A stretch of DNA of 64,000 nucleotides from Hymenochaete sp. R1 (taxonomy: Eukaryota; Basidiomycota; Agaricomycetes; Hymenochaetales; Hymenochaetaceae), in assembly GCA_019400425.1 (NCBI GenBank), contig JAFREE010000038.1:114379-178378 (forward strand), written 5' to 3'. Positions 52,017 to 63,926 of this stretch are shown here, one piece after another. How positions within the stretch are numbered: position 1 is the stretch's first letter; each line of letters begins with the position of its first letter. The notes under the pieces are model-generated. The model did not search any database. It had not been told where the DNA came from and saw only the letters and a program-made list of their open reading frames with translations. The position numbers and the translations under genes were made by a program.

Positions 52017-52038
52017 CTTACCAGTACCAGTACCAGTA
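52017..52038. repeat. (TACCAG)n microsatellite
   Basis: Three to four copies of TACCAG. Confidence 0.6.
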
Positions 52039-52140
52039 GTCGATAGGGCCGGGTCAGGACACCCTAGGGCTGGCTTCTTCAATAGCATAAATGTTACTAA
52101 TGCTGATGCGCCACTGGCAATGCGGTTCGATCCCTTTTTA

Positions 52141-52167
52141 CATCCACGTCCACATCCACATCCACGC
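52141..52167. repeat. (CCACAT/G)n microsatellite
   Basis: Four imperfect copies of a CCACAT or CCACGT hexamer. Confidence 0.55.
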
Positions 52168-53478
52168 CGACTCGACTCGTTCCGAACCCGAACCCGAATT
52201 CCAATTAATATTCAAGTTCGTTCAGAAGGAAATCGCCGAGTCGATGGTACGAAGCACGAAGAGTCTCCAACCTACCTACACCAGTACTACGCACTGGGCA
52301 CCGAGTAAGGGAGGGAGAGGGTGACAAGGAGGAAGAAAAGCAGAAAGCAAAAAAAGCAAAAGCGCGTGTCGTCAACCCAATCTAGAATCTGATCTACCTG
52401 ATTCACAATCCAATCCGATCCAAGCTAACGCTAACCAGCATAAATCATGATCGTTTATTACTATGTTGAAAAAAAAGGGATTGAGATATGGGTCGAAAGA
52501 AGAGGGGGTGGTAAAGCGAGGGAGAGGAGGGGGAGAGGGTGGACTCAGACTCGGACTCAAACTCAGACCTTGAAGTTGAAGTGATACCCTAAAAAGCAAG
52601 CAAGCGAAGAACGGAATCAGAGTCGGATATCTCGGGGGGAGACGTCGAGATGAGCAAAGAAAGAAAGAAAGGGACAAAAAGAGCGACGTATAATGTAAAA
52701 GCGATTTGTGTGACGAGAGAGAAAAACAAAAAAGAAAGAAAGAAAAGCGAAAAACAAACGAATTGGAAAAAAAAAGGAAAAAAAAATAGTACGACGGGAC
52801 GGCGAGGGCGAGTATGGGATATAGGAACGGAACCGATTGGATTGGGTAGGATGGGAAGTGTAGAGTGCAGATGTATAGAATATGAAATGGAATGGATGGG
52901 ATAAATGAGACAAGTGAGTTTACTGGACTGGAGTATAAAGCACAGAGGGACAGGTGAGACGAAAGACGACGAGATGGAGATGGAGATGGTAAGAACAGAG
53001 AACAGAGATGTGAGGCTTGGAGGGAAGAACGAGTGATAATAGATATTAATGTGTGGGTGGTGGGGATGCACGGGCGGGACGGTTGTATGGGATGGTAGGA
53101 GGTGGAGGGGAAGACTGGGGCAGAAGAGGAATGAGGATTGGTGTAGGAAAGCGAAACTGTCTCTGAGGCGAAGGATATTCGTATGAGTCCGTTTACTAAG
53201 AAGGTGGAGGTGTGTTTTTCATGGTCTATTCTGTTGGTCTTTTCCGATCTTTTCCTGGTCGACGGCGTTCTTGATCTGTCGATCGAGAGCTCGTCCGTCG
53301 CCGTCTTCGAGACTGCGATGAAGAGACGACTGTTTCGTCGATGCTGGAGGGAATGTAAGCGTCGAATTAAAAGGTCAGTGCATTCCAACAGGAACGACTA
53401 ACGCACCTCCTATTCCCAACTTGCCTCCCCTCCCGATGATCCAACCTCTCCCAAGCCCCGTACCATTCCCAAATCTCC

Positions 53479-54439
53479 TTAAACATCCACATATAACAAT
53501 ATCGGTTCACCATCCCCCTCAATCTCCGGAATCACACACTTCAAATCAAACGCCTTCGCCAACACGATCTTGAAGATCTTCTGGACGTTAATACTCGCCA
53601 TCGTCGAACAAAACACCAAACTGCTCCTCATCGCCTTCGCGAACTTCCTCGCCTGCTTCGTCGTCTCCTCCTGCTCGTCCCTAGACATGGTCGCGAACAC
53701 GTCGTACTTTGTCCCGATCAAGAACGGGATGGCCGTCTTGTTGAACCCGCGCGCCTGGCGGTACCACTCCTTCACGCTGTTGAGCGTCGACTTGCGCGTG
53801 AGGTCGAACATGAAGAGGATGGCGACGGCGTCGTTGCACACGAGCGGGAGCATGTTCACGAACTCGCGCTGGCCGCCTAGATCCCAGATGGAGAACGTGA
53901 TCGTCGTGCGGCGCACGCTGATCGTCTTTTCCATAAAGTTCACGCCGAGGGTTTGGATGTAGTCTTCGTCGAACGAGCCTTCGACGTATTTCACCATGAG
54001 AGACGTTTTGCCGATTTGGGAGTCGCCGACCATCCCGACTTTGATGACGACGCTAACAGGAAGGGGGGTAAGTAAGTTAAATTGGTGATTTGAGGAAGGA
54101 GAAGAGTTGGATTGGGATCAGGCGGCATGTTGGTTTCGGCCCCGGCACGTGTCCGACACCGACACCAACACCAACAGCAGTACAGCGAACGAACGAACGA
54201 CGATAACGCCATCACCAAAAGACGAGACCCCGAACGTCTTTGACGGTCCACCGAACACAAAGCGAACGAAAAACAAATAGCAAAGAGCACACATACCTGC
54301 TCTTCTCGTCCCCCCGCCCCTCGCCATTCCCAACCCCGTTGAGCGCCATACTCGAGCTGAGGCCCATCATGCTACTCGTGCTCGCCCGACTGTTGGCGCG
54401 GTCCCGCGAGCTGGACGCGACAGGACTTTGGTTGGACAT
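53479..54439 (-). CDS. SPG1: Spg1/Tem1-type small GTPase (238 aa)
   Basis: Exons 54297-54439 and 53479-54052 (717 nt). This Ras-superfamily GTPase works at the spindle pole body to trigger the septation initiation / mitotic exit kinase cascade. Seen: a Ser-rich N-terminal extension of about 45 residues, G1 GDSQIGKTS (G57-S65), EGSFDEDYIQTLGVNF (switch I region typical of Spg1/Tem1), WDLGGQREF (G3), a G4 box as GTKYDVF rather than NKxD, and FCSTMASINVQKIFK at the G5 region. There is no C-terminal prenylation cysteine, consistent with this family. The IGVNFMEKTI-like and GTKYD motifs separate it from Rab and Ras. Confidence 0.93.
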
Positions 54440-55267
54440 GGTGAGTGTGGTCGCGAGTGAGTGGAGTCGAGATCCTTGAGTCTTGAATCGAAGGAAGGGA
54501 AGTTAACTAACGCGCGTGTTTGATCAGAATAGCAATGGGGATTTGCGGTTGAAATTTGGATGGGTGATTAGTGGATGAGGACGTACAGGTAATTCACAAA
54601 CAAAGTAACACGAAGAAGAAGAATATGCGATGAATGGGACGAGGCAAGACCGGACACGCAAGAGACGAGGTGCTTGCTTGCTTGCTCAGGGACTTTTGGT
54701 CAAAGAGGACTCCGGCTCGCTCGCTTGGACTCGTTTTTTTGGTCTTGAGAAGAAAATGATTTAAAATATAGTAAACCTCGGTCTGTGCGTCTTGTGCTTG
54801 CAAATTTCCTGCGTTCTTTGAGATGAACGTACGTGTGCGCGAGAAGGAGAGAAAGGAAAGGGAAGAAAGGGAAAGGGAAGAGAGAGAGAATGAGTAGAGT
54901 AACCACGCCTCGCGGTTGTTTGGTTGACAATTTCATTTCAGTTGGGTCGAAGTAATAGAATTATATTATGTAATGTATTCGTGAAAAACTTGTCATTTGA
55001 TTTCCCCGGAACTGGTATTTCTGCTAGAAAAGGCGCTTTTCACTTATTTTTTTGTATCAAAATAGGTATAATTCCCGACATTTGTGGCAGAAACTAATAG
55101 AAAAGATACTAAATTGGGGATCGTTACCGCCGTCGCCCTCGTTGCCTCTCTCTTGCTCTTCTCCTCGTGTTCAAGCCAGTCTCGCTCATTTTTCTCCTTT
55201 CTTTCCTCCTCTCACCCCAAGTCCTTCCTTCCTTCCTTCCCTCCATCCAAACCCACAGCACTCAGCC
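54440..55267. promoter_or_regulatory. Divergent intergenic region, SPG1 / GPI protein
   Basis: No gene supported. The right end is pyrimidine-rich before the ATG at 55268. Confidence 0.4.
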
Positions 55268-56370
55268 ATGCTCCCATCCACCCCCTTCCTCTCCCTCGCT
55301 GTCGCAGCCCTATCCATAGCAGTCGCCTCTGCCCAGTCTGTACGTCCAGTTTGACTCCCAAAAAAACAGAGCAAAATGTCTAATTTTTTTCGTTGGTGTT
55401 CCAGGCAACCTCTTCGTCCGATGCAGCATCAGCGTCCTCCATCGTCCCCACAGACGTCAGCTCCTCTTGCTCGTCTTTCCTCACCGCCCTCAACACAAAC
55501 ACATCCATCACTTCCTGCATCGCACCCATCGTCTCCGCCACATCTGCTTTCTCCCCACTCTCTTCCAACTCCACTCCTTCCTCAGACACGGTAAAGTCAA
55601 CTCTGCAGTCTCTCTGCTCATCCACTGCTTCCTGCGACGCCTCAGCGATCAGGTATCAGCTCTCGGCGTTCTACAGCGCGTGCGGGAGCGAGCTGACGAG
55701 CGGGAAAGAGGATGTCGTGAGGGTTTACGATGTCCTGTATGCTGTTATCCCCTTCTCCGGCGCGGTCTGTTCAAAGGACGACTCGGGTAACTACTGCGTC
55801 ATGCAGATCTCGTCGTCTACCGCGTCTTCGGCGAGTGCCAGTGTCAGTGCGAGCGTCTCCGTAGGCGGGTCGGGATCGAAAGCGGCAAGCAGCAGTTCGG
55901 ACGACACGATCCAAGCCGCCATCCAAGCTGCCCAATCCAACCTCTGGTCATACGTTTCCCCTCTTTCTAAACGTGCTGAAGGCGATGCCTCCGGCCTCCT
56001 CCCGAACACGACCACCTACCGCCTCACCTCGCTGCCCTTCCTTTTCCTCTCCCCCTCTACGCCCTCCTCCACCCTATGCACATCCTGCACGCGCTCCATC
56101 CTCACGCCCTACCTCTCCTTCGAGCAGTCCACGCCTTACGCCCTCGGGCTTTCCAACTCGCCTCTCCTCGGCGGTCAGGGGGCGTTGTACAGCGCCGTGC
56201 AGAGCGAGTGTGGGAGCGGGTTCGTTGGGGGAGGTGTGGGCAACGTTGCGGGTGGATTGGGTGGGGGTGTTACTGGTGGGACGAGTGCTGGATTTGTTAG
56301 TGTGGATGTTGGGATGGGATGGGTGAAGGCGCTCGTGGCGGCTGCTGTTGGGTACCTGGTGGTTTTGTAG
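55268..56370 (+). CDS. GPI-anchored secreted cell-surface protein (345 aa; DUF7729-like)
   Basis: Exons 55268-55339 and 55405-56370 (1038 nt). A clean signal peptide (MLPSTPFLSLAVAALSIAVASAQS) is encoded exactly by exon 1. The mature part begins Ser/Ala-rich, then has a compact domain with paired cysteines (SSCSSFLTALN, TSCIAPIV, QSLCSSTASCD, FYSACGSELTSG, CSKDDSGNYC), a second Ser-rich spacer, and a second Cys segment (STLCTSCTRSIL, QSECGSGF). The end is Gly-rich, then hydrophobic (GWVKALVAAAVGYLVVL), a typical GPI attachment signal. The pattern agrees with a fungal GPI-anchored protein group annotated DUF7729; function unknown, probably plasma membrane or wall bound. Confidence 0.82.
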
Positions 56371-57236
56371 AGTGGGTTTTTTTCAAAGGCGTTTGGCGCT
56401 GGTGCGTCGACCCCCTTTGGGTTTGTTCCTTCCTTGCCATGTCCCACGTCGGCTTTTACGACGTCCAATCTCAGTACGTTCGGGCTTATATCCACCTTTG
56501 CCTTCTCATTGGTCCTCTTGATTTGTCTCGGTTAGTCTTTTTTTCGCATTTTGCATTTTGTGTCCCTTCGAACCCTTCGAACCCTTTCAGAGCTGTCTAT
56601 CGCTCTCCCTTTTTGCAGCGTTCGTCCAGCCGTATTCTAGTACCAATGTATACCCTTCCTGTTCCTGTTCCTCCCTTCTATTACTGCTACTTCTCGCTAT
56701 AGATTCGAATGAAAGAGGATTCAGAGCGGTCACGATCACGATCACGATCACAAGGCCGATTTTGTTCCTTACCTTTTCGCCTTTTCTCCGTTTTCCGTTT
56801 ATCGTTTCAATTAGCAAACACCTGTTGTCTCTGGCAGTAACAATAAACAAACCAATTTGACATGTCCCTTCGACGAAATAGATGGTAAATGAGAGGGGGG
56901 TAGGGTTTACTACTACGGCCTGCGCCCTATGCTTGTGTATTCCTCCCCCCTTTTCTTTTTGCTTTTCTTTTTGGTGTCGGCGTGTACGTAATCTTAAATG
57001 AAAAGATATTCACGTGACTTTGATCATTCTAAAAGGGGACGCGTGCCTCCTGCAACCTGTAACCGCATCCCCGGGCGGGCCTTCTGCGTCGGAGCGAGCG
57101 AGTCGATCTTAATCTTCCTTTCCACTACCATTACTACTACCGCTACCACTGCTGTCACCCCCCCTCCCCCTTCCTGTTCCACACTTTCTTCGCACTCTCG
57201 TAAAAGCAAAAGCCGGATTAGAAAAGGAAAGGAAAG
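56371..57236. other. Intergenic
   Basis: 3' flank of the GPI protein and promoter of V-ATPase subunit E. A (CACGAT)n stretch lies at 56732-56751. No gene. Confidence 0.4.
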
Positions 57237-58519
57237 ATGGCATCGAAAGCGCTCAATGACGAGGAGGTGATGGGCGAGATGAACAAGATGGTGCGTTGCG
57301 GGTCTGGGTCTCGGGGACTTACTGTTGCTTTGGCTTTCTGGGCTCACGCCTGGGGAGGAGGAGGGGGGGGGGGGGGCAGAGAGATTTGACGTTTATTTGG
57401 GCTCTGACTGTGTTTATGTTTGCGTAGGTTGCGTTCATCAAACAGGAGGCGATGGAGAAGGCGCGCGAGATTAAGGTCAAGGCCGATGAGGAGTTCGCTA
57501 TTGAGAAGGTACGCCTCGCACCACACGCACGCGCTTGCCACCTCTGTTTTGCGTGCATATAGCTTGGCTGAAACTCTGGTGACTTTGTGTTCGTATTTGT
57601 GTTCGTGTTTTTTTGGGGGGTGTAGGCGAAGCTGGTGCAGGCTGCTCAGCAGGCGATCGATGCGCAGTATGAGAAGAGGAGGAAGCAGGCGGAGGTGGCG
57701 CAGAAGATGTACGTTTCGCGATTTGGTTTTCTCGTTTAGTGTGCTCGATGTCTGTGGGTGGGCAGGCGGTAGGCTGGCATGACCTGAACTAAACTGTCCT
57801 GCTGACGCCACATCTTGTTTTGTTGTTATTGCTGTTACGCCAGTGCTCAGTCGACGCAACTCAACAAATCCCGGCTGCGACTCCTTCAGAGGAGGGAGGA
57901 GCATCTTCAAGATCTGTTCGACAAGGCCCGCGAACAGCTTCTGGCGCTCTCGAAGGACGAGGGACGGTACGCGCAGTTGCTGGAGGGTGTCATCCTTCAG
58001 GTTCGCTCGATCTCGTTTCTTCAGTGCTCTTTGACGCCACACCTAACTTTGACTTTGGCTTTTTTGGGTGGATGGCGAAATTCGTAGGGCCTCTTACAAC
58101 TGATGGAACCTGAAGTGAAGGTTATCGCGAGGCCGAAGGACTCAAAGGTTGTCGAGAAGGCGGTTCAGGGGGCATCGGAGCAGTACAAGTCACTCCTTGA
58201 CAAGGAGGTCTCGATTTCGGTTTTGGAGGACCTTTCTGATAATATGTACGCGTTGTCGTTTCGTTTCGATGCTAGTTATGGTACATGCTAAAGGCATCTC
58301 TGCTCTAGTGCTGGAGGTATCAAACTCCAATCAGGGACTGGCAGGATCACCATCGACAACACTCTTGATGAGCGCTTACGGCTTTTGGAGAGCAAGGTAC
58401 GTCATGCGATGGGCGAACTGCGGATCGTCATCGCTGATATGTTTTTGGATGCGTAGATGCTCCCGGAGATTCGTCGTCAACTCTTTGGGGCAAACGAGAA
58501 CAGAAAGTTCTACAACTAG
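57237..58519 (+). CDS. VMA4: V-type proton ATPase subunit E (227 aa)
   Basis: Exons 57237-57290, 57428-57508, 57626-57708, 57844-58000, 58088-58245, 58309-58396, 58457-58519 (684 nt). Subunit E forms, with subunit G, the peripheral stalks that brace the catalytic head of the vacuolar proton pump. Seen: MNKMVAFIKQEAMEKAREIKVKADEEF at the start of a long charged helix, KLVQAAQQAIDAQYEKRRKQAEV, LNKSRLRLLQRREEHLQDLF, LLQGVI-like LLEGVILQ, KSLLDKEVSISV, GGIKLQSGTGRITIDNTLDERL, and the terminal LPEIRRQLFG. Length agrees with the family (about 225-235). Intron 1 contains an unusually long G tract just before its acceptor side. Convergent with the GNAT-Mss4 gene, 192 bp apart. Confidence 0.94.
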
Positions 58520-58711
58520 GCTTTCTGACGAACTTTCCTTAACGTCTCACTGCATGCACACACTTGTACAATGATTCCGTCGCTGGTTACAATGCAATCA
58601 ATTCAATGTTAATCTTCACCCCGACGGTGCACCGCATCAACTTCATTTATAGGTATACAATACAAGTTTGTTTCTTCGATAGTGGTTATCGGTGACCGGT
58701 GTATATGCGTC

Positions 58712-60056
58712 TCACGTCTCGTATGCAACTCTCGAGCACACGACCCAGTGATCTGCACCACCTTCTTCGCACCAGCCGAGCGGACCGAGATCACAGTCGG
58801 CACAGCTCAATAACTTAAGTGGGCGTCGAGAACCTAAGTGTCAGAAAAGTTGTAAGATGAGATCGACTTGCAAAGCGTATTATATTGACGCACCCGCTGA
58901 GCCCTGGTTGACGGCTCTTGAGAAGCCGATGTTCTCGAATACCATTGGGTTCGGTCGGATGAGCCAGCATGACTCCTTTGTACCCGCTGAGGGCACAGGC
59001 TCCAGGAAAACGGGCGGTGTGCTTCCGATAGGGTCGAGCTTGTAGTGTCAATATCACATTTAAAGCAAACAAGCAGCGTCAGAATGTAGCAGTAGGAGGA
59101 GCAAGAGAAAAGGTGAATGAGTGCTAGAAAGCTTAACCAAAGAAAGTATACCTGGACGAGTTCCTTCTGGATGAACTTCCCCACGCCTGCTTTCAGGATC
59201 CGGCTCCCGCACCGGGGTCTTGGGCATAGGAGATCGTACTTGTTCGTCCCGTCCGAGACGACGTCGGCTACGTCGTTCGTAATGGATGAGAGGCTCAAGC
59301 CTGTTGGACGAGAACGTGTCGAGGATGGGTTCTGGAGCGCTGCGAGTACTTCGGGCGGGATGGTCGTGGTCGTGGTCGTAGTAGGTAGCTTCGCCTGCGC
59401 GGAGTGAATTTCCTGGAGTTGTCCAACAGTTTCTCTTACCCCAGCCTTCTTCCCTTCTCCAGAACCGACCTCCATCCGCATCTCGACCCACGGTTTCGAC
59501 CCATGCACGACCTCGCTCCTCCCAACGTACACGAACCCAGCCCTCTCATACAACTCCCTCAGCTCCTCATGACAGATCAACAATATCCTCCGCACGCCTT
59601 CCGTATCCGCATCGGCACTTACACGTGCAACGTACTCTCGCAGAAGGGCAAGCGCGACGCCCTGGCGTTGGTGTGCTCGGGAGACGACGATGGCGTGGAT
59701 GCAGACGGAGGAGCCGGCGGGCTCGTGTCGGTGCATGGAGTCGTGCGTGAGGGATCGGGAGGACGACCGGGTTGAGCATACGTAGCCGATGAGGATGCGT
59801 GCGGGTGGGGTTGATTGGGAGGTCGTGGGGAGGAAGGCTCCGAGGAAGAGGGAGGGCGCTTGGGATTGGCGGGTGTGGAATTGGTCGAGGGTTGCTGCTT
59901 CGTCGGCGGGGAACTCTGGGTTTGTGTAAGATTTAGTTTTCAGTCGTGAGTTTTTCAAGGAATTGGATGGTGACCTTGGATCTCTATTTCATGAGCGGAC
60001 TTGACTTCTTCTATGGTGACAAGGTCGAAGAAGAGGTCTGGTGGAGGATGGCTCAT
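58712..60056 (-). CDS. GNAT acetyltransferase fused to Mss4-like zinc domain (370 aa)
   Basis: Exons 59975-60056, 59152-59915, 58894-59038, 58712-58833 (1113 nt). The N-terminal half is a GNAT domain: EEVKSAHEIEIQEFPADEAA as in arylalkylamine N-acetyltransferase-like proteins, GAFLP, ILIGYVCST, then SVCIHAIVVSRAHQRQGVALALL (acetyl-CoA loop RQGVA) and ELYERAGFVYVGRS. After a Thr/Pro-rich linker the C-terminal third resembles Mss4/RABIF: YDLLCPRPRCGSRIL, FWL-type core CWLIRPNPMVFENIGFSRAV, and LKLLSCADCDLGPLGW, with two cysteine pairs for zinc. Mss4 proteins are chaperone-like factors for nucleotide-free Rab GTPases. A physical fusion suggests the acetyltransferase acts near Rabs; that is inference. 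The intron 1 donor GTCACC is weak, but the phases fit. Confidence 0.82.
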
Positions 60057-60478
60057 GATGGTCAGAGGTGCAGAGCAGTAGCTTGAGCGCGCGCACCCGA
60101 GATGGCTATATGCGCAGTTCTCCATCTCACTTTTAACATTCGGGTACGTCAAGCGCAGTAGAAATAAAAATTAAAAGCACCCACAAACATAGGCAGAGAG
60201 AAAGCATAAGGTCCGTGGTATACTAAGTCCATGTAAATAATGATAGTTGTGTTCGTTTTAGTTGAGTGAAAAAAATAGGGAATGTCTAATGTACGGATGA
60301 ATGATGCAGATGTAGGTCAGTCCGTCATGAGGTGCTACACTATGTTGAATCCAAGAGCTAGCATTAATAGAGTAGCTAATATTGAGTATCTGAGTGAAGC
60401 ATTCGGTAAATTCGGAACTGCGGAAGACGTGGAATCACTGCGGAAGAGATCGAAGGTAAGATGAAAGGCAAAACGGGA
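60057..60478. other. Intergenic
   Basis: Between the GNAT-Mss4 start and the GH16 gene C stop. No gene; a 60-codon frame at 60282 has no support. Confidence 0.4.
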
Positions 60479-61736
60479 TTACTCTACGACAACGTACCCA
60501 GTGAATACCCTTACGTATTTCACTTCGAAATAAGCATTATCATAGTTCGAAGGCGTTTGAACTAGGTCAGTGCAGGTCCCTGAGCAAGTCTCGGAGAATA
60601 CGGATGCATCTCCAGCAAAACTCCCACACAAAGTAATGTCCTAGGATCGTTTGTCAACAATGATGGTTTTCAGTAAACGGAATGGGCGTACAAATGTCAA
60701 GATTTGGTCAGCGAAGAACTTTGAGACATCGCAGTCTGAAGTTGGCCAGAACGCGGTCGGCGTCGTCCAGTTTTCTGGATTCGGGCTACTATCGATATCC
60801 GAAGGAATATTCGACCGCTCAAAAAACCATGTCCTAATCCCGTCTGCGTTCCACAACATCGCATATGCCCCTCCGCCGTTATCGGCGAAGTCCTGGCCGT
60901 AAGATTTTGTCGACGGATCCTGTACGATGCAGCCCTCGTTTCCGTTCGTTGCGTTGAAACAATCGGTGGTTATGACCGTTCCGGTCTCTATTGAAGTGGA
61001 GCTTGAGTTGTCGGGGTGCTTGCAACCGTCGGTTGTATGTAGCGTGTAGTGGTTATTCGTGGCCATGTTGACGTTTTCGAATATGTCGATTTCGCCTTCG
61101 TCCGGCTTTGTGAAAGTATATCAATACCTGTCACGATTATGAGATTGTTAGAGAAAATAATTACCCAATCTAAAAATTACTTTTAGCGTATGTCTGTGAA
61201 AGAGACAAAGAATTACGCACTGGCTCCCTGCATCCAAAACGCAGGCCATACAGAGCACTAAAAATGTGTGAATTCTTCAATGAGGTTGTTGCACTCTCAC
61301 AACGTTTGCCTACTTACCCCGAATGGCACGTGAACTGCATCCATCACGACGAGACTTCCTTGCGAGACTTTGTTGTTCGCGTACACCTTGACGCTACTAC
61401 GACCGAACGTGCTGTTCCCTACACCACTTGTCGTGTTGTCGACCTTCATGACAGCGTTCCCTGCGTCATTGACAAAAGCCAATTGAGCAGACTGCGCGGC
61501 ATCTTTTGATTGGTACAAGACATTCCCCGTAGTGTTGACGTCTGTGCCGGCATAGAACGTCCAACCGTCGAAACTGGAATATACAGGGCGCAAAAGTTAT
61601 AAGAAACTCAGGACTGGTAGAAGAACTGCGCGCACAAGGAACTTCCAGAGTAATCCTGAGAAAGGCTCAAAGACGTGGCACTCGTGGACAGCACAGCTGT
61701 CGAAAGCAATAGAAGAGTCGATAAGCAGAAAGCCAT
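60479..61736 (-). CDS. Secreted GH16 laminarinase-like beta-glucanase, gene C (324 aa)
   Basis: Exons 61636-61736, 61318-61573, 61221-61257, 61165-61169, 60692-61105, 60479-60640 (975 nt). A signal peptide (MAFCLSTLLLLSTAVLSTSA) precedes DYSGSSFFDGWTFYAG, the usual start of this GH16 group. Next: QLAFVNDAGNAVMKVDNT, SVKVYANNKVSQGSLVVMDAVHVPFGCSVWPAFW, then NWPDEGEIDIFENVN with ExDxxE at E138, D140 and E143, and NNHYTLHTTDGC. The last exon gives DITLCGSFAG, CSGTCTDLV and YFEVKYVRVF. The Trp before PDEGE comes from a 5-nt microexon (61165-61169) bounded by AG and GT; without it the invariant NWP would be missing. Probably an extracellular endo-beta-1,3-glucanase. It lacks the Ser-rich stalk of gene A and the membrane helix of gene B. 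Confidence 0.86.
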
Positions 61737-63086
61737 GGCACAAAAGAGGAAGAAGGACAAACGGGGTACGTGTGAGCCACGTCCGAGGGGGTTTTATTCT
61801 CGAAATTTTCGGCGAAGGCGGCAAAATGAACTTGGTGCGGTGTACTGCGGCCCAGGATCCACGCGTTGTCAACGGGCCGCAGCAACGACTAGAAGCCAGG
61901 TATACATGTAACAGGACGGGTGTAAGATAAGATGAGGCTCAAGTTTTCCTCCGTCACCCCTCTCCGCAGTATCCAGAGCTGTGTCGGGAGCCTTCAAGTA
62001 CGCAGCACAACTCAAGCTTTGTCTATGGGTGAGGGTGATAGTGAAGATGGACTGAAAGGTTCAAGGTGGATGATCTGAACGCTTGAAAAAATTTGATATG
62101 TGGCGGGGGTGTGTGGATCCGACAATTCGAGGGTAAATTCGTCGTTGCTCGGTGACCGGTTCTCATTGGAGTCGTCGCCATCATCATAGATCGCCAGAAT
62201 ACAACGCATATTACATCCATCGTTGTTGTGTAATTGTCCCTTTTTCCTCAAGAAATGTTGCCGGCTCACTAGTACCATTCGAGTCCATGTAAGGGCTATT
62301 AAAGAGAGGGGAGAAAGACTCGCGGCCGACTGTGCTTCACCTCGAAGACGAAGAAGAAGCAAGGACCAAACAGACGTCAACACAACACGAAATTCCCTTA
62401 AGATCATATGGTATAAAAATAGAATATATCCTGGACACATCCAAACAACGCATTTCAGACTGAGAGATGCGACAAATTACACGCTAAAATCAGTGTAGAC
62501 AATTTCTGCTGGATGCGTGTGAAGCCGGAATGGGAACCGACTACACTGAAAAGCTATTATAGCCACATTAAACTTTACCTTGCCGATTTAGTCCTACTAG
62601 GTTCAAGTAGACTGATCTTAGGAAACTCGCTTTACAGGAAAACTTGCAGCACAATTTTCGTATTGATTGGTCATGAATCTGCAAGAATTCGACCTCGGTT
62701 ATTTTATCATCTGTGTCCTTAACAATACTACATGTAGACAATAGGATCCATCGTTTTTTTGTGTCCACCGGTATTATTGAAAGGAAGCGGAAAACATCAT
62801 ATGATCAAGGTCAGAGCACACGAACGAGATGCTCAGACTTATGCAAAGCCGGTGTACATACCGGTATATATCCTCTTATAAGTTGACGGACAATTTTATT
62901 CGAGAGGGGAGACTGTGCTCGCTCTTGAGGGAAAGAACGTTCACTTGAAGCCTTCTTCAAGTCCCGTATCCGTTCTTAGCATCTTCTAGGTTTTTTTAAA
63001 ATTCCGACTCAGCTTTTGGCGCTGTCGCCAACCTTGGGGTCGCATTTAAACCATTCGTATGGATGGGACACAATGTCAACCACTGA
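61737..63086. other. Intergenic, no supported gene
   Basis: Short open frames only, the longest 142 codons on minus at 62012-62440, without motifs. Confidence 0.4.
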
Positions 63087-63284
63087 TTGAAGGCGAGATT
63101 CTTTCTCGGCAAAGCTGCTGCTCGCGACAAGAAGAGCCTTGAGTCCTTCAAGGAACACCTTTCGACGAAGATCTCTCCTGATGTGTAAGTCTCCTTGGAG
63201 CGAATCCTGCCAATGTATAGGAACGCAGATGCGTTAGAACTCTATGAAGTGCGTGGAAAGTACCACAAGTTCAAAGAGGTATTC
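63087..63284 (+). CDS. Coding-like fragment of an unrecognised gene (two exons)
   Basis: Exons 63087-63184 and 63221-63284, joined in phase by a short GTAAGT..TAG intron of 36 nt; the second ends at a GTGAGT donor. The joined peptide reads LKARFFLGKAAARDKKSLESF...NADALELYEVRGKYHKFKEVF, charged and helical. Upstream there is a stop (TGA at 63085-63087 region) and no obvious start, and I could not extend it with confidence downstream, so it may be a decayed gene or the middle of a multi-exon gene. No family recognised. Confidence 0.3.
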
Positions 63285-63926
63285 GTGAGTCTTCAACAAT
63301 CTCAGGGTGTAACAAGTCTGGTACCCTCCCCCTCTTCCCCCCTGCGCGGTCCTAGATGACATCTTTCCAATCCTCTAGTTTCGCTGGATCACGTCACTCA
63401 AGCTATCGTTCTGGTAGGAACTGTAGCCAAAAAGCTCTGCATCCAAAGCCTCCTCTAGGACCATTCCCATTTTGGGGTCTCATAGATGCTCTCAAATGTG
63501 GTTGCTTTTTTCTCAGTCCTGCGAACTTTCGGCTCAGGAGATGCGCCTATAGAGCTAGTAGCTGTCAGGCAACCGACTAGCGAGAGATAACTCCGTTCAA
63601 GGTAGTTAGCCTCCAGGTCACGCAACAAAGGTAGATGTAAAGGGAGAGGTAGGAATGGCTCAGATCACTAGCCGTGGTATTAGACCAGGTCAGAACTGGG
63701 GAGCTAAGTACAGGAAACTACTCTACTTATATACCCAGCGAAGGCTGCGCACAGACCATGTGGCTGTACGTGTGCTGACTGAGCCGCCTACTAGAAAAGG
63801 AAGATAATAGAAAGTCATGGAAGGGCATAGAACAAAAGAAAGATCCGATGGGTCGGATGATGTCATAGTGTGGAGCGTGCATGATTAGTAATGATGGGAA
63901 AGATAAACATAGAAAAGGAGGAAAAT

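Larger units (their letters stand above)
50921..53478. other. Intergenic region with microsatellites
   Basis: 2.6 kb without a supported gene. Holds several short tandem repeats (listed separately) and, from 52320 to 53130, a strongly purine-rich plus strand that produces a spurious 338-codon minus frame in what is probably the 3' flank of the Spg1 gene. Confidence 0.45.

Noticed and set aside
51300..52200. Microsatellites as a CRISPR-like array
   Set aside because: Short simple repeats without spacers; eukaryotic sequence.
52372..53388. 338-codon open frame on the minus strand
   Set aside because: Composition is Ser/Phe/Leu/Pro-rich low complexity caused by a long purine-rich plus strand. 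No motif, no splice support; it lies in the 3' flank of the Spg1 gene.
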